A stretch of DNA of 64,000 nt. Source: Escherichia sp. MOD1-EC7003. Its GTDB lineage: Bacteria > Pseudomonadota > Gammaproteobacteria > Enterobacterales > Enterobacteriaceae. This document shows, one piece after another, positions 48,459-58,689 of this stretch (its first letter is position 1; each line of letters opens with the position of its first letter). The stretch is taken from NCBI RefSeq assembly GCF_002965065.1, contig NZ_PTRE01000040.1:30072-94071 (forward strand), given 5' to 3'. The notes beneath the pieces were generated by a model that worked only from the letters and a program-made list of their open reading frames with translations, made no database searches and was not told where the DNA came from. Made by a program: the position numbers and the translations under genes.

Positions 48459-49190
48459 TTAAAGTATGTAATTATGTTTCTCCAGTGTTAATTTATCAAA
48501 TAAACAAGTAAAGTTATTATGTAGCCACATCAATGACACTGGTGTTAAACAATTCACTTTACGAGTAAGAAAACGTTTCGCTGCATCCTGCTTACCTTCA
48601 CCAGTCACCAACAGCAACACTTCTCTGGCATTGAGAATATCTTTCAGGCCCAGGGTGATCCCGCGTGTAACGGGGCGATCAGCGGTTTTAAGCATCTCAT
48701 GTTGCTGCGTTTTGGCATCAAGTGTGCTGATATGACAGGCTGGTTGCAGGCTTTCCCCTGGTTCGTTTAGCCCAAGATGACCGTTTTTCCCTAGTCCGAG
48801 AACGCATAAATCCAGACCGCCTTTGCGCGTAATCAGGTTCGTTACCCGTTCGCACTCTGTCTCATTTATCTCTTCGGAGCGAAAGCTGATGAGCTGGTCT
48901 TCACGTAGACCCAGCGGCTGTACGATATGCTGTTGAAGGAAAGTTTCACAGGTGCCAGGCATCGTTAATGGCAGATCTACCCATTCGTCGAGCTTCACGA
49001 AGGTCAGTTGGCTGACATCAACCTGCTGTTGGTGGATTTTTTCTACCAGATAATGATACGTCAGTAATGGCGTCGCACCGGTCGCCAGGCAGATAACGGC
49101 ATCCGGTTTGCTACGAATTAAGGTTAATAAATATTCGCTGGCGCGTTCACTTAGCGCCGTATAGCTTTCAACGTACTGAAGGGTTTGCAT
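48459..49190 (-). CDS. agaI: AgaI, glucosamine-6-phosphate deaminase-family protein
   Basis: This 243-residue protein resembles NagB/6-phosphogluconolactonase-type enzymes (ICLATGATPLLTYHYL, VLGLGKNGHLGLNEP). In E. coli AgaS, not AgaI, is the main galactosamine-6-phosphate deaminase. The ATG at 49190 (MQTLQYVESY) has the ribosome site AAGGAA. Longer frames would run into the repeat array. The C-terminal 30 residues differ from K-12 as I remember it. Confidence 0.85.
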   Translation of the reverse strand: MQTLQYVESYTALSERASEYLLTLIRSKPDAVICLATGATPLLTYHYLVEKIHQQQVDVSQLTFVKLDEWVDLPLTMPGTCETFLQQHIVQPLGLREDQLISFRSEEINETECERVTNLITRKGGLDLCVLGLGKNGHLGLNEPGESLQPACHISTLDAKTQQHEMLKTADRPVTRGITLGLKDILNAREVLLLVTGEGKQDAAKRFLTRKVNCLTPVSLMWLHNNFTCLFDKLTLEKHNYIL

Positions 49191-49250
49191 GGTGTGAATT
49201 TCCTTGAATAAAGAGGCACCGCAAGATGCAGTGCTCAGACTGATGGCAAA

Positions 49251-50055
49251 CGCAAAATTGCCTGATGCGCTACGCTTATCAGGCCTACATAATCTCTGCA
49301 ATCTATTGAATTTGCATGATTTTGTAGGCCGGATAAAGCGTTCACGCCGCATCCGGCAAGAACAACGCAAAATTGCCTGATGCGCTACGCTTATCAGGCC
49401 TACGCAATCTCTGCAATCTATTGAATTTGCATGCTTTTGTAGGCCGGATAAGGCGTTCACGCCGCATCCGGCAAGGACAACGCAAAATTGCCTGATGCGC
49501 TACGCTTATCAGGCCTACACAATCTCTGCAATCTATTGAAATTGCATGCTTTTGTAGGCCGGATAAGGCGTTCACGCCGCATCCGGCAAGGACAACGCAA
49601 AATTGCCTGATGCGCTACGCTTATCAGGCCTACACAATCTCTGCAATCTATTGAATTTGCATGATTTTGTAGGCCGGATAAGGCGTTCACGCCGCATCCG
49701 GCAAGGACAACGTAAAATTGCCTGATGCGCTACGCTTATCAGGCCTACACAATCTCTGCAATCTATTGAAATTACATGCTTTTGTAGGCCGGATAAGGCG
49801 TTCACGCCGCATCCGGCAAGGACAACGCAAAATTGCCTGATGCGCTACGCTTATCAGGCCTACACAATCTCTGCAATCTATTGAATTTGCATGATTTTGT
49901 AGGCCGGATAAGGCGTTCACGCCGCATCCGGCAAGAACAACGCAAAATTGCCTGATGCGCTACGCTTATCAGGCCTACATCGTTTCTGCAATATATTGAA
50001 ATTACATGCTTTTGTAGGCCGGATAAGGCGTTCACGCCGCATCCGGCAAGAACAA
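49251..50055. repeat. Seven tandem 115-base BIME units between agaI and agaD
   Basis: Units begin near 49251, 49366, 49481, 49596, 49711, 49826 and 49941, a strict period of 115 bases. Each has CGCAAAATTGCCTGATGCGC...ATCAGGCCTAC, an ATCTCTGCAATCTATTGAA linker and GGCCGGATAAGGCGTTCACGC...CATCCGGCAAG. Copies differ only at a few linker bases. A flanking 24-base sequence GAGGCACCGCAAG-A/G-TGCAGTGC occurs on both sides (49213-49236 and 50077-50100). Confidence 0.97.
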
Positions 50056-50108
50056 AGCGATCTTTATTAACAATCTGAGGCACCGCAAGGTGCAGTGCCT
50101 CGTTCCAT

Positions 50109-50900
50109 TTACAAAATGCCGAGAGCGGAACACATAATTGAGAGCACAAACGTCACGCCGATTAACAGAACCGGATGCGCTTTTTTCACCCGCAGTAAGT
50201 AATACATCAACAGGGTGTAGGCCATCGGTAAAATATTCGGGAAGACTTTATCGAAAAAATCCTGTTGCAGGGTGACGTTGTGGGTACTATCGATGGCAAA
50301 TGACGTCACCACATTAATATGCACATACGAAGCAATCAGCCCTCCAATCACCGTAATACCGAGAATCGTTGCCGAACGCGCGATCATCTGCGAGTTCTCC
50401 CGGACTTTATCGATCGCCTTCACGCCCACCGAATAACCGACGTGAGTCCAGCCAACGCGCAGGAAAAAGATAAGCAAATAAACGGCGAAGAACAGGATCG
50501 GCCCGAGTAAATTTCCCTGACTGGCGAATGATGAACAAATTCCCGCCATAATCGGCAACAAGGTAAACCAGAAAATCGCATCGCCAATCCCGGCGATTGG
50601 GCCAAACAGTGCTACTTTGAGGCCTTTAATGGTGTCGCGATTTTCTCCTTTTTCCTCCATCGAAATTAATAACCCCATCAGGAAGCCGACCAAATTCGGG
50701 TGGGTATTAATAAATTCGAGATTGTCTTTCATTGCCGCGCTTAAGCCCGGTTTGTCGTCCTTATAAATCTTTTTCAGGAGCGGCAACATCGCCCAGGTAA
50801 AGCCGCCCGCCTGCATCCTTTCGTAGTTAAAGCTTGCTTGCAGCAGCGACGAACGAAATCCCAGACGGGTGATATCTTTTTTACTGATTTCAGATCCCAT
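50109..50900 (-). CDS. agaD: AgaD, galactosamine PTS EIID
   Basis: This 263-residue mannose-family EIID subunit works with AgaB and AgaC to import galactosamine. The family core FGPIAGIGDAIFWFTLLPI and the LLQASFNYERMQAGGF N-terminal segment are present. The ATG at 50900 (MGSEISKKDITR) gives the known length. It overlaps agaC by 11 bases. Confidence 0.95.
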   Translation of the reverse strand: MGSEISKKDITRLGFRSSLLQASFNYERMQAGGFTWAMLPLLKKIYKDDKPGLSAAMKDNLEFINTHPNLVGFLMGLLISMEEKGENRDTIKGLKVALFGPIAGIGDAIFWFTLLPIMAGICSSFASQGNLLGPILFFAVYLLIFFLRVGWTHVGYSVGVKAIDKVRENSQMIARSATILGITVIGGLIASYVHINVVTSFAIDSTHNVTLQQDFFDKVFPNILPMAYTLLMYYLLRVKKAHPVLLIGVTFVLSIMCSALGIL

Positions 50901-51693
50901 TGCTGTAGTCCTCTTCTTCATTTTTACTGGCAACGGGCTGCGGTTGCGCTTGCTGCCGGGATTTCGCATTGAAAAACTCATACACCGCAAAGCCTGCGCC
51001 CAGTACGGCAACTGGCAACAGGTTGCTGACCTGGATGTAGCAAACAAACAGGAAACCGGCGATCAGGTAAGGGATATATTGCGCTTTGAACATCACGCGC
51101 AGCAGCAAGCCAAAACCAACGGCAGGCAGAATGCCGCCAGCCACTTCAAAGCCGTGGGTCAGCCAGGCGGGCATCGCTTTCACCAGCACCTGCATCGCCC
51201 CTTGCGCCAGGTAAGTACAGAGGAAAGCAATTACGGCATACGACGAGGCAACAATTAACATCATTATCCAGTTAAGTCGGGAAAACGCTGCCGTATCCGC
51301 CTCTTTTGCGCATTTATCGGCTTTCGCCATAAATAATGAGAATGCCGAATAGAAGAACAGAATGACGTACTGCATGAATAGACTAAACGGCAGACCAAGA
51401 CCTATCGCCGTTTTAGCATCGACGCCGGTAGACCAGGCTATGACAGTGCTCATCAGGCCAGCCATTATAGGGTTGGGCGGCTGGACACCACCTGCAGGGG
51501 TTAATCCTGCAAAGGCCTGTTCTGTCAGACCACCGGTAATTAAGCCAGTCTGAATATCACCGAGAATAGCGCCAGTTAGTGTACAAACAATTATCGGACG
51601 GAATAAAAACAGGGCTTCCAGCCAAAAATCGATCCCCAGGACAAAAACTAATGCCGCCAGGGATAGCCCTTGAATTAGGGTTATTTCATGCAT
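50890..51693 (-). CDS. agaC: AgaC, galactosamine PTS EIIC
   Basis: This 267-residue mannose-family EIIC is a membrane protein with about seven hydrophobic segments. The loop GGLTEQAFAGLTPAGGVQPPNPIMAG is the sugar-site pattern of the family. It lies 37 bases after agaB and overlaps agaD. Confidence 0.95.
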   Translation of the reverse strand: MHEITLIQGLSLAALVFVLGIDFWLEALFLFRPIIVCTLTGAILGDIQTGLITGGLTEQAFAGLTPAGGVQPPNPIMAGLMSTVIAWSTGVDAKTAIGLGLPFSLFMQYVILFFYSAFSLFMAKADKCAKEADTAAFSRLNWIMMLIVASSYAVIAFLCTYLAQGAMQVLVKAMPAWLTHGFEVAGGILPAVGFGLLLRVMFKAQYIPYLIAGFLFVCYIQVSNLLPVAVLGAGFAVYEFFNAKSRQQAQPQPVASKNEEEDYSNGI

Positions 51694-51730
51694 TTTTTTA
51701 CCTCAAACCAATATTAAGGTGGTGGCGAAG

Positions 51731-52207
51731 TTAGTCAGGAATGATTTCCTTTTGATTGCCGGGAACATCCTGAATAAAAACATTCACGCCGCGTTGTTTT
51801 ATAAAACGTAAGTCGGCAAGATCTTGTTCATTGACGTAAACTTTACTGCTAATCTGCTTTTTCCCTTCCGAGAAGTGCATATTGCCGACATTAACGTCTT
51901 TCAGTTCAATACCTCCTTCCACCAATTTACGTACCGTTTGTGGTGTACGGCAAATCAGGAAGATTTTCTGATGCGGCGCGGCCTTACCAATGACATTAAT
52001 AGTTTTTTCGATAGTAAAGAAACGAATACCGAAACCGTAGGTTTCTGCGGTAATGCCCATCAGTTTTTGTTGCATTTCATCGCTGGCGACGACATCATCC
52101 ACGACTACCAGCAGATTCGCGCCAATAGCGGATGTCCAGGTGACTCCGACCTGTCCATGAACTAAACGGTTATCAATACGGGTTAAGATAATATTTGGTA
52201 GGGCCAT
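51731..52207 (-). CDS. agaB: AgaB, galactosamine PTS EIIB
   Basis: This 158-residue soluble EIIB carries the phosphorylated histidine in RIDNRLVHGQVGVTW (His17). It passes phosphate to sugar with AgaC and AgaD. Here it is separated from kbaY by the malXY-like unit and its terminator, whereas in K-12 it follows kbaY directly. Confidence 0.95.
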   Translation of the reverse strand: MALPNIILTRIDNRLVHGQVGVTWTSAIGANLLVVVDDVVASDEMQQKLMGITAETYGFGIRFFTIEKTINVIGKAAPHQKIFLICRTPQTVRKLVEGGIELKDVNVGNMHFSEGKKQISSKVYVNEQDLADLRFIKQRGVNVFIQDVPGNQKEIIPD

Positions 52208-52256
52208 AGTTTATTCCTGTTATCTCTGCCGTTTTCAGTTTGTTCCTTCGGCGGCA

Positions 52257-52287
52257 ATAAAAAAAGCAGATAATTAATTATCTGCCT
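52257..52287 (-). terminator. Terminator after the malY-like gene
   Basis: The 20-base perfect palindrome GCAGATAATTAATTATCTGC (52266-52285) is followed, on the minus strand, by a run of T. It lies between the malY-like stop and agaB. It should reduce transcription into agaBCDI from upstream. Confidence 0.75.
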
Positions 52288-52293
52288 TGTGGT

Positions 52294-53466
52294 TTATGCG
52301 ATTTTTTGCATCCGTTCTAATGCTTGTTCCAGCCAATATCTTTGGGTGCCGAAGTTTAAACGTAAGTAGTTTTCACCGTTTTGCACATAATGGCTGCCAT
52401 CTTCAATAATGACTCCAGCGTTGTGGGCAAAATGGTTGACCCATTCGGTTGCTGTGCGTCCACTTTCACTGACGTCAACCCATGCCAGATATGACGACTC
52501 TGGTGTCATCATTTTCCAGTTGGGAAAATGCGTTTTGAGGGCATCATTAAGCCAGTGGGAGTTATTGCGTAAATATATATTTAATGCATCCAGCCAGGGT
52601 CTTGCGTGCTGATAAGCCAGTGTAATTCCCCAAACGCCAAAAATATTCGGTGAAGTGATTGAATTCATTTCCAGTCGCTGGCGAAAACGCTGCCTCAATC
52701 CTTTATTTGGAATGACTGAGTAAGAGGTTTTCAGTCCTCCGAGGTTAAACGCTTTATTGGGCGAGGTTAACAGGATCAGATTATCGGCATCAGCGCTTCC
52801 GCAAGCCAGGCAACTGACAAACTCACCTTCAAGCAGATGCTCGGCATGGACTTCATCCACCACCAGAACAACATCGTAACGTTTACATAAGTCTGAAACC
52901 TGGCGAATCTCATCTGCTGTCCAGATCCTCCCCGCGGGATTATGTGGGGAACAGAAGAACCATAGTTTTGGCTTGTGATTTTTAAGCTGATCTTCAACCA
53001 GTGAAAAATCCAGTTGATAACGGTTATCGGTGACGCTTAACGGATTCGCCAGCACTTTCACTCCCTGGCGCTCCGTCGCCATTGCAAAGGGGTCATAAAC
53101 CGGCGTATTCATCATCACGCTATCACCTGGCTGACAGAACGCCTGGACCATATAGTGCAGCGTGGAAACAGTTCCATAAGTCAGGGTGATCCATTCTCGC
53201 TCGATGCTAACGTGGTGGCGATCGCGCTGGAAGCCTATCACGGCGTCATAAAACTCATCAAAGGCGTATGTGTAGCCGAAAGTTCCGTGCTCAACAATTC
53301 GTTGAAAACCGTCAATGACTGCTGGTGGCGAAGTAAAATCCATATCTGCGATCCAAAGAGGGATGAAATCCTCCGGAACTGCGCCGAAGCGTGAGCAGAC
53401 AAATTGATGATCCCATTTGCGGCACTTGTCGCTTTTACGCTCGATAATTTTATCGAAATCGAACAT
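52294..53466 (-). CDS. MalY/PatB-type PLP-dependent C-S lyase (aminotransferase fold)
   Basis: This 390-residue PLP enzyme is similar in fold and length to MalY/PatB cystathionine beta-lyases. The PLP lysine is in LLTSPNKAFNLGG (Lys238) and the cofactor Asp is in VVDEVHAEHL. The ATG at 53466 has AGGAG six bases before it. A TTG two codons upstream is less likely. It is clearly distinct from K-12 MalY. It sits 12 bases after a PTS EIIBC gene, the same pairing as malX-malY. Its substrate is unknown. Confidence 0.85.
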   Translation of the reverse strand: MFDFDKIIERKSDKCRKWDHQFVCSRFGAVPEDFIPLWIADMDFTSPPAVIDGFQRIVEHGTFGYTYAFDEFYDAVIGFQRDRHHVSIEREWITLTYGTVSTLHYMVQAFCQPGDSVMMNTPVYDPFAMATERQGVKVLANPLSVTDNRYQLDFSLVEDQLKNHKPKLWFFCSPHNPAGRIWTADEIRQVSDLCKRYDVVLVVDEVHAEHLLEGEFVSCLACGSADADNLILLTSPNKAFNLGGLKTSYSVIPNKGLRQRFRQRLEMNSITSPNIFGVWGITLAYQHARPWLDALNIYLRNNSHWLNDALKTHFPNWKMMTPESSYLAWVDVSESGRTATEWVNHFAHNAGVIIEDGSHYVQNGENYLRLNFGTQRYWLEQALERMQKIA

Positions 53467-53478
53467 TTTCAACTCCTG

Positions 53479-55050
53479 TTAAATTAAAGCTTCAATGCCC
53501 GTTTTCACACTTTGAACTTGCGGGCCAATAATTACCTGCACACTGTGAGCATCTAGTACAACCACCGACAGGGCTCCTGCATTCTTTAACGTGGCTTGAT
53601 CCACTTTCGACATATCTTTCACCACCAAACGCAAACGAGTAATACAGTTATCAAGTGAATCAATATTTTCTTTTCCACCAAGCGCACTCAAAATCACAGC
53701 ATGATCGTATTTAGATTTGCCTCGTGCTTTTGAATTTGCAGCAACAGCCAGAGCTGCATCATCAGATGCTTCCTCGCGGCCTGGGGTTTTAATATCATGC
53801 TTAAGGATATACCAACGGAAAACAAAGAAATAAATAGCAAACCAAACAATGCCCACTGGAAGTATTAAATACCATTTAGTGGAAGTACCCTGCATGATAC
53901 CGAATATTAATAGATCCAAAATCCCGCCATCAGTATTACCGATAGTCACGCCCAGGATTGCCATAACCATTAAGGCCAGACCGGACATGATAATATGGAA
54001 TATATATAACGCAGGAGCAATAAAGAGGAATAAAAACTCAATCGGTTCAGAAATGCCTGTAACAACAGATACTAATACGCCTGAAAGTAGTAATCCTTTA
54101 ATTACCGGACGGTTTTCTGGTTTGGCTGTACGATAAATAGCGTAAGCCACAGCAGGCAAACCAAACATAAAGGTTGGCATAAAGCCTTGTGATAAAAATG
54201 CAGTAACATGTGGGCTAAAAGGAAGACCGGCTTTTAATTCTGCATAGAAAATATTAAGTGCTCCGGCAACTTCATGACCGTCGACAATTTCTGTACCGCC
54301 CGCAGGTGTAAAGCGAACCATTGCCAGTAAGATGTGATGCAACCCAAAAGGCTTAAGCAAAAGTACCCCGACACCATAAAGAAACGGACCGAATACGCTG
54401 GTACTTTGAATAATGTGACCAATACCGGCAATGCCCATTGCCACATAGGTCCAAAGCAAAGGAATGGCCAGGCCTACTAATGATAATGTTAGCGAAGTGA
54501 TGATGGGTACGAAGCGGATACCGCTAAAGAAGGCAAAGGCATCATGTAAAACAGTATCCTGAAAACGTTCGTGGAGAAAATAAGTTATTACTCCGGCGAT
54601 GATGCCACCTAAAACGCCCATCTCTAAGGTTTGAATACCTAATACTATCGATTGCCCAACCTGCTTCATCGTTGCAGCATCGGCAAGCTGATGGGTAACA
54701 GTGAGATAATAATTAATACTCATGTTCATTAGCATATAGCCAACAAAACCCGAATATGCGCCCACTGCTTTATTTCTCTTTGCCATCCCTAATGGAATTG
54801 TAATAGCAAACATAACCGGTAGATAAGTAAATGCAAAGCCACCTACCATTGCAATAAAACCAAACGTAAGTTGGGTAAGCTCACCACCTAAAAAGGGTAA
54901 GTTATTAATTGTTGAGGGGCTGGTTACTGAACTACCTATACCTAACAGAAGTCCCATAAAAGCGAGTAATGATACTGGGAACATAAATGTTTTTCCTAAG
55001 CTTTGGAAAAACTCCCAGACCCGTGACTTTATAGACTTTTCCTGCGCCAT
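53479..55050 (-). CDS. PTS EIIBC transporter, glucose/maltose (MalX-like) family
   Basis: This 523-residue membrane permease has about ten hydrophobic segments (EIIC, residues 1-410), the sugar-site motif GISEPIEFLFLF near 350, and a C-terminal EIIB domain with the phosphorylated Cys in DNCITRLRL (about 469). It resembles MalX and PtsG in layout. No EIIA domain is present, so it probably uses Crr. The ATG has AAGGA upstream. No dedicated regulator gene is adjacent. Its sugar is unknown. Confidence 0.88.
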   Translation of the reverse strand: MAQEKSIKSRVWEFFQSLGKTFMFPVSLLAFMGLLLGIGSSVTSPSTINNLPFLGGELTQLTFGFIAMVGGFAFTYLPVMFAITIPLGMAKRNKAVGAYSGFVGYMLMNMSINYYLTVTHQLADAATMKQVGQSIVLGIQTLEMGVLGGIIAGVITYFLHERFQDTVLHDAFAFFSGIRFVPIITSLTLSLVGLAIPLLWTYVAMGIAGIGHIIQSTSVFGPFLYGVGVLLLKPFGLHHILLAMVRFTPAGGTEIVDGHEVAGALNIFYAELKAGLPFSPHVTAFLSQGFMPTFMFGLPAVAYAIYRTAKPENRPVIKGLLLSGVLVSVVTGISEPIEFLFLFIAPALYIFHIIMSGLALMVMAILGVTIGNTDGGILDLLIFGIMQGTSTKWYLILPVGIVWFAIYFFVFRWYILKHDIKTPGREEASDDAALAVAANSKARGKSKYDHAVILSALGGKENIDSLDNCITRLRLVVKDMSKVDQATLKNAGALSVVVLDAHSVQVIIGPQVQSVKTGIEALI

Positions 55051-55187
55051 TTAATAGATTCCTTGATTTTTATAAGCATAGTTTCAAGGCCATGAAAAAG
55101 TAATCATGACCTTTGATATTTGTGAAGTAAGTTGTTTTTTATTGTCTGAATACAGCTGCTAAGAAACTGTTATTCACATATTTTTAA

Positions 55188-56057
<870 letters not shown>

Positions 56058-57212
56058 TTATGCCTGCCACGGATGAATGATTACGCCTTGCACCACGCGG
56101 TTAACGGTGCCACTGGCTGATGGGGTATCCGGCGTATTGCCTATGTGCAGCGACTGCATCAGTGCAAACGTCTGGGCGTACATCAGGAAGCAAAACGCCT
56201 GCTCAACGTCGATAAAGTGACGGGACGGCGGCAGGATGATATGTGGACCGGCAGCGATGATGTCGCTGCTTTCCGCGGCGATGGCGATGACGCGCATCGC
56301 CTGGTTATCGCGGCGCAGTTCTGCCAACAGATCAAGATCGTACTGACGGGTGTAGGGATGACTGGAGACAAACACCACGACCAGCGTTTCGTCATCGACC
56401 AGCGATTTCGGTCCATGACGGAATCCGGTTGGGGAATCATAAAAGGCCGCCTGTTTACCCGCGGTCAGTTCCAGCACTTTCAGCGCCGACTCGCGTGCTG
56501 CGCCCTGTAAGCCACCGCTGCCGAGATAGACAATCCGTTTCCACGGTGCGTAACCAAACACACCTTCGCTGAAATCGCCCAGCGAGGTCAGGATCGCCTG
56601 GCAACGATCTGCCACGTCGCGGAAGGTTTGGCTGTTGATCGTCTCAGGTGCGAAAACCGCGAGGCAGCTGGCCATCATGGTGGTGATGCTGCTGGTCATC
56701 GCAAAGCCGCGATCGTGCGTTTCTGCGGGCATCAGTAGGGCAAACGCGTTGTCGCTGTTGATCGCGTTTTGGTAAAGAGCGCCCGCTTCGTTGCAGGTGA
56801 TCGGCAGGTGATAGCATTCCGGTACAAATTGATTTGCCAGTTCCACGGCGGCAACGCTTTCCGGGCTGTTGCCGGATCGACCGAAGGAGATCAACAGCAG
56901 CGGATGAGCTGGGTTCAGGTAGTCCATTGGATTGGTGACCAGATCGGTGGTCGGTACGGCGCTGAAGTTTTTACCGGTATGGCTGGCGAGCCACGGCGCG
57001 ATGATGTCACCGATAAATGCCGAGGTTCCGGCACCGGTCAGGATGATCCGCAGATTCTCTTTGCGCAGTAACGGTTCAAGGAAGCTATTGAGCGCGGAAC
57101 GTAGTGCGTCGATGTTGGTGAGTGAACGGAGCCAGGCGCGAGGCTGTTGGCGAATCTCTTCTTCAGTCCATGTGCCGGTGGTAGCAGCGGCAGGGGTATA
57201 ATTTTCTGGCAT
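56058..57212 (-). CDS. agaS: AgaS, galactosamine-6-phosphate deaminase/isomerase
   Basis: This 384-residue protein has two SIS domains (about 40-190 and 210-370). Phosphosugar-site motifs ILTGAGTSAFIGD and YLGSGGLQGAARES are visible. It converts galactosamine-6-phosphate to tagatose-6-phosphate with release of ammonia. It lies 12 bases before kbaY and has an AgaR-like site upstream. Confidence 0.95.
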   Translation of the reverse strand: MPENYTPAAATTGTWTEEEIRQQPRAWLRSLTNIDALRSALNSFLEPLLRKENLRIILTGAGTSAFIGDIIAPWLASHTGKNFSAVPTTDLVTNPMDYLNPAHPLLLISFGRSGNSPESVAAVELANQFVPECYHLPITCNEAGALYQNAINSDNAFALLMPAETHDRGFAMTSSITTMMASCLAVFAPETINSQTFRDVADRCQAILTSLGDFSEGVFGYAPWKRIVYLGSGGLQGAARESALKVLELTAGKQAAFYDSPTGFRHGPKSLVDDETLVVVFVSSHPYTRQYDLDLLAELRRDNQAMRVIAIAAESSDIIAAGPHIILPPSRHFIDVEQAFCFLMYAQTFALMQSLHIGNTPDTPSASGTVNRVVQGVIIHPWQA

Positions 57213-57266
57213 AACTCAATCCTTAGTCTGATGAACTTGACGTCGGGCGTTGTCGCTTTCTCTTGC

Positions 57267-57290
57267 CTTTCGTTTCATTTCAATTGGTGA
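57267..57290 (-). promoter_or_regulatory. AgaR operator-like site before agaS
   Basis: CTTTCGTTTCATTTCAATTGG repeats the TTTCGTTT/TTTCATTT pattern shared by the sites at 62607-62673 and 62783-62806. It lies about 55 bases upstream of agaS. Confidence 0.65.
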
Positions 57291-57423
57291 TGTCATTCGT
57301 TGATTAAAATCTATAGAAAAGAAACTGAAAGTTCAATGGAGAAAAAAGAAATAAAACGAGATCATTGAAAGAAAAGACAAGGGAAGATTAAAGGATTGCG
57401 TGATGATGTCGCTATGTGCACTG

Positions 57424-57481
57424 AATGCCGGATGCGGCGTACCGTAGGTCGGATAAGATGCGCCAGCGTCGCATCCGACAC
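57424..57481. repeat. Single REP element
   Basis: ATGCCGGATGCGGCGTACCGTAGGTCGGATAAG...GCATCCGACA forms the REP palindrome between agaA and agaS. Confidence 0.8.
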
Positions 57482-57555
57482 CGCTGCACAGATCAAAACG
57501 AAAGAAAAAGAAAGGCCTTACAGGGGAAGTGAAGGCCCAATAAAGGAGCAAACAA

Positions 57556-58689
57556 TCAAAACGAAGCTCGTTGACCCTGAACCCAGATTTGTTGCACATA
57601 CAATCTGTTATCCAGTGCAATAATACTGGCGCGTTTCCCCGGTTTTAGCGACCCAAGAACATCATCCATACCCAGCATTCGCGCCGGATGCAGCGACGCC
57701 ATATGAATCGCTTCTGCTGGTGTTACACCCGTCAACTCGACCATATTACGTACCGCCGCATCGACAGACAGCGTACTGCCCGCCAGCCCACCGGACGCGG
57801 TACGGACAACGCCACCGTGCATCTGCACCTCTTCACCACATAACGTATAGCGACCATCCGGCATCCCGGCTGCCTGCATCGCGTCAGTGATCAGCACGAT
57901 TCTCTCTTTCGCACAGCAACAACACAGCGACATCGCCGCTGGATGCACATGATGACCATCGGCTATCAGTTCCAGCCAGGCGCGCGTCTCCGTTAACCCT
58001 GCGCCAACCATTCCCGGCTCGCGATGGTGTAGTCCCGTCATCCCGTTATAGCAATGCACCAGACCGTCTGCGCCAGCGTCAAAGGCGGCGTGAGTTTGTT
58101 GCCAGCTCGCCGCGCTATGCCCCAGCATTACCCGTACGTTTTGCTGTTTAAGATGGTGGATGGCCTGCAATGCTCCCGCTTTTTCCGGTGCCAGCGCCAC
58201 CACGCGCAAGGTGTGCTGAGAAACGGCAATCAATTGATCCAGCTCGGCAATTTCCAGCTCGCGGAACAGTTCCGGTGGATGCGCACCTTTATTCTGTGGT
58301 GTGAAGTACGGTCCTTCGAGATAACTCCCCAGCACCTGTGCGCCAGGCCCACCGCGCTGGCAGCGTAGAGCAATACGTTCCAGCGCCGCATGAATGGCGT
58401 TGAGCGGCGCAGTTACGGTTGTCGGCAACCAACTGCCAACACCTTCCCGTGCTTTATGCATTGCCAGCTTGTCGAGTACATCTGGCGCGTCATCCATGAC
58501 ATCAACGCCCGCGCCGCCGTGGACGTGAGTGTCAAGGTAAGCAGGGCAGAGCAGTTCAGCGTCGCGTTCAGTCACGCCAACGGGAATCGGTTCGATTGCG
58601 GTTATCACGCCGTCAGTAATGCGCAACTGATGATCGTCAAGCCAGCCCTCTTCAGTTAGCAACTGTCTGGCGCGTAGAATCTGCGTCAT
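57556..58689 (-). CDS. agaA: AgaA, N-acetylgalactosamine-6-phosphate deacetylase
   Basis: This 377-residue amidohydrolase removes acetate from GalNAc-6-phosphate. The metal-site motif DTHVHGGAG (near 55-63), GSYLEGPYF, HCYNGMTGLHHREPG and LITDAMQAAG are present. Unlike K-12, where a deletion removes its 5' part, it is full length. The ATG at 58689 overlaps the agaF stop by 4 bases. Confidence 0.95.
   Translation of the reverse strand: MTQILRARQLLTEEGWLDDHQLRITDGVITAIEPIPVGVTERDAELLCPAYLDTHVHGGAGVDVMDDAPDVLDKLAMHKAREGVGSWLPTTVTAPLNAIHAALERIALRCQRGGPGAQVLGSYLEGPYFTPQNKGAHPPELFRELEIAELDQLIAVSQHTLRVVALAPEKAGALQAIHHLKQQNVRVMLGHSAASWQQTHAAFDAGADGLVHCYNGMTGLHHREPGMVGAGLTETRAWLELIADGHHVHPAAMSLCCCCAKERIVLITDAMQAAGMPDGRYTLCGEEVQMHGGVVRTASGGLAGSTLSVDAAVRNMVELTGVTPAEAIHMASLHPARMLGMDDVLGSLKPGKRASIIALDNRLYVQQIWVQGQRASF

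Larger units (their letters stand above)
57213..57555. other. Intergenic region between agaA and agaS
   Basis: This 343-base stretch holds the agaS promoter region, an AgaR-like site at 57267-57290, a second AgaR-like A-rich segment (about 57338-57360) and one REP element (57424-57481). No gene is supported. Confidence 0.75.

Noticed and set aside
48297..48491. 64-residue frame over the T12/G8 region
   Set aside because: It runs through homopolymers, has no clear ribosome site and overlaps the end of agaI on the other strand.
49251..50055. Possible CRISPR array
   Set aside because: Units repeat entirely with 115-base period, contain REP palindromes, and have no unique spacers.
49251..50149. 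A ladder of 77- and 115-residue minus-strand frames with near-identical protein sequences (MNALSGLQ...)
   Set aside because: They are translations of the 115-base BIME units. The unit length is not a multiple of three and no ribosome site or codon bias supports a gene.
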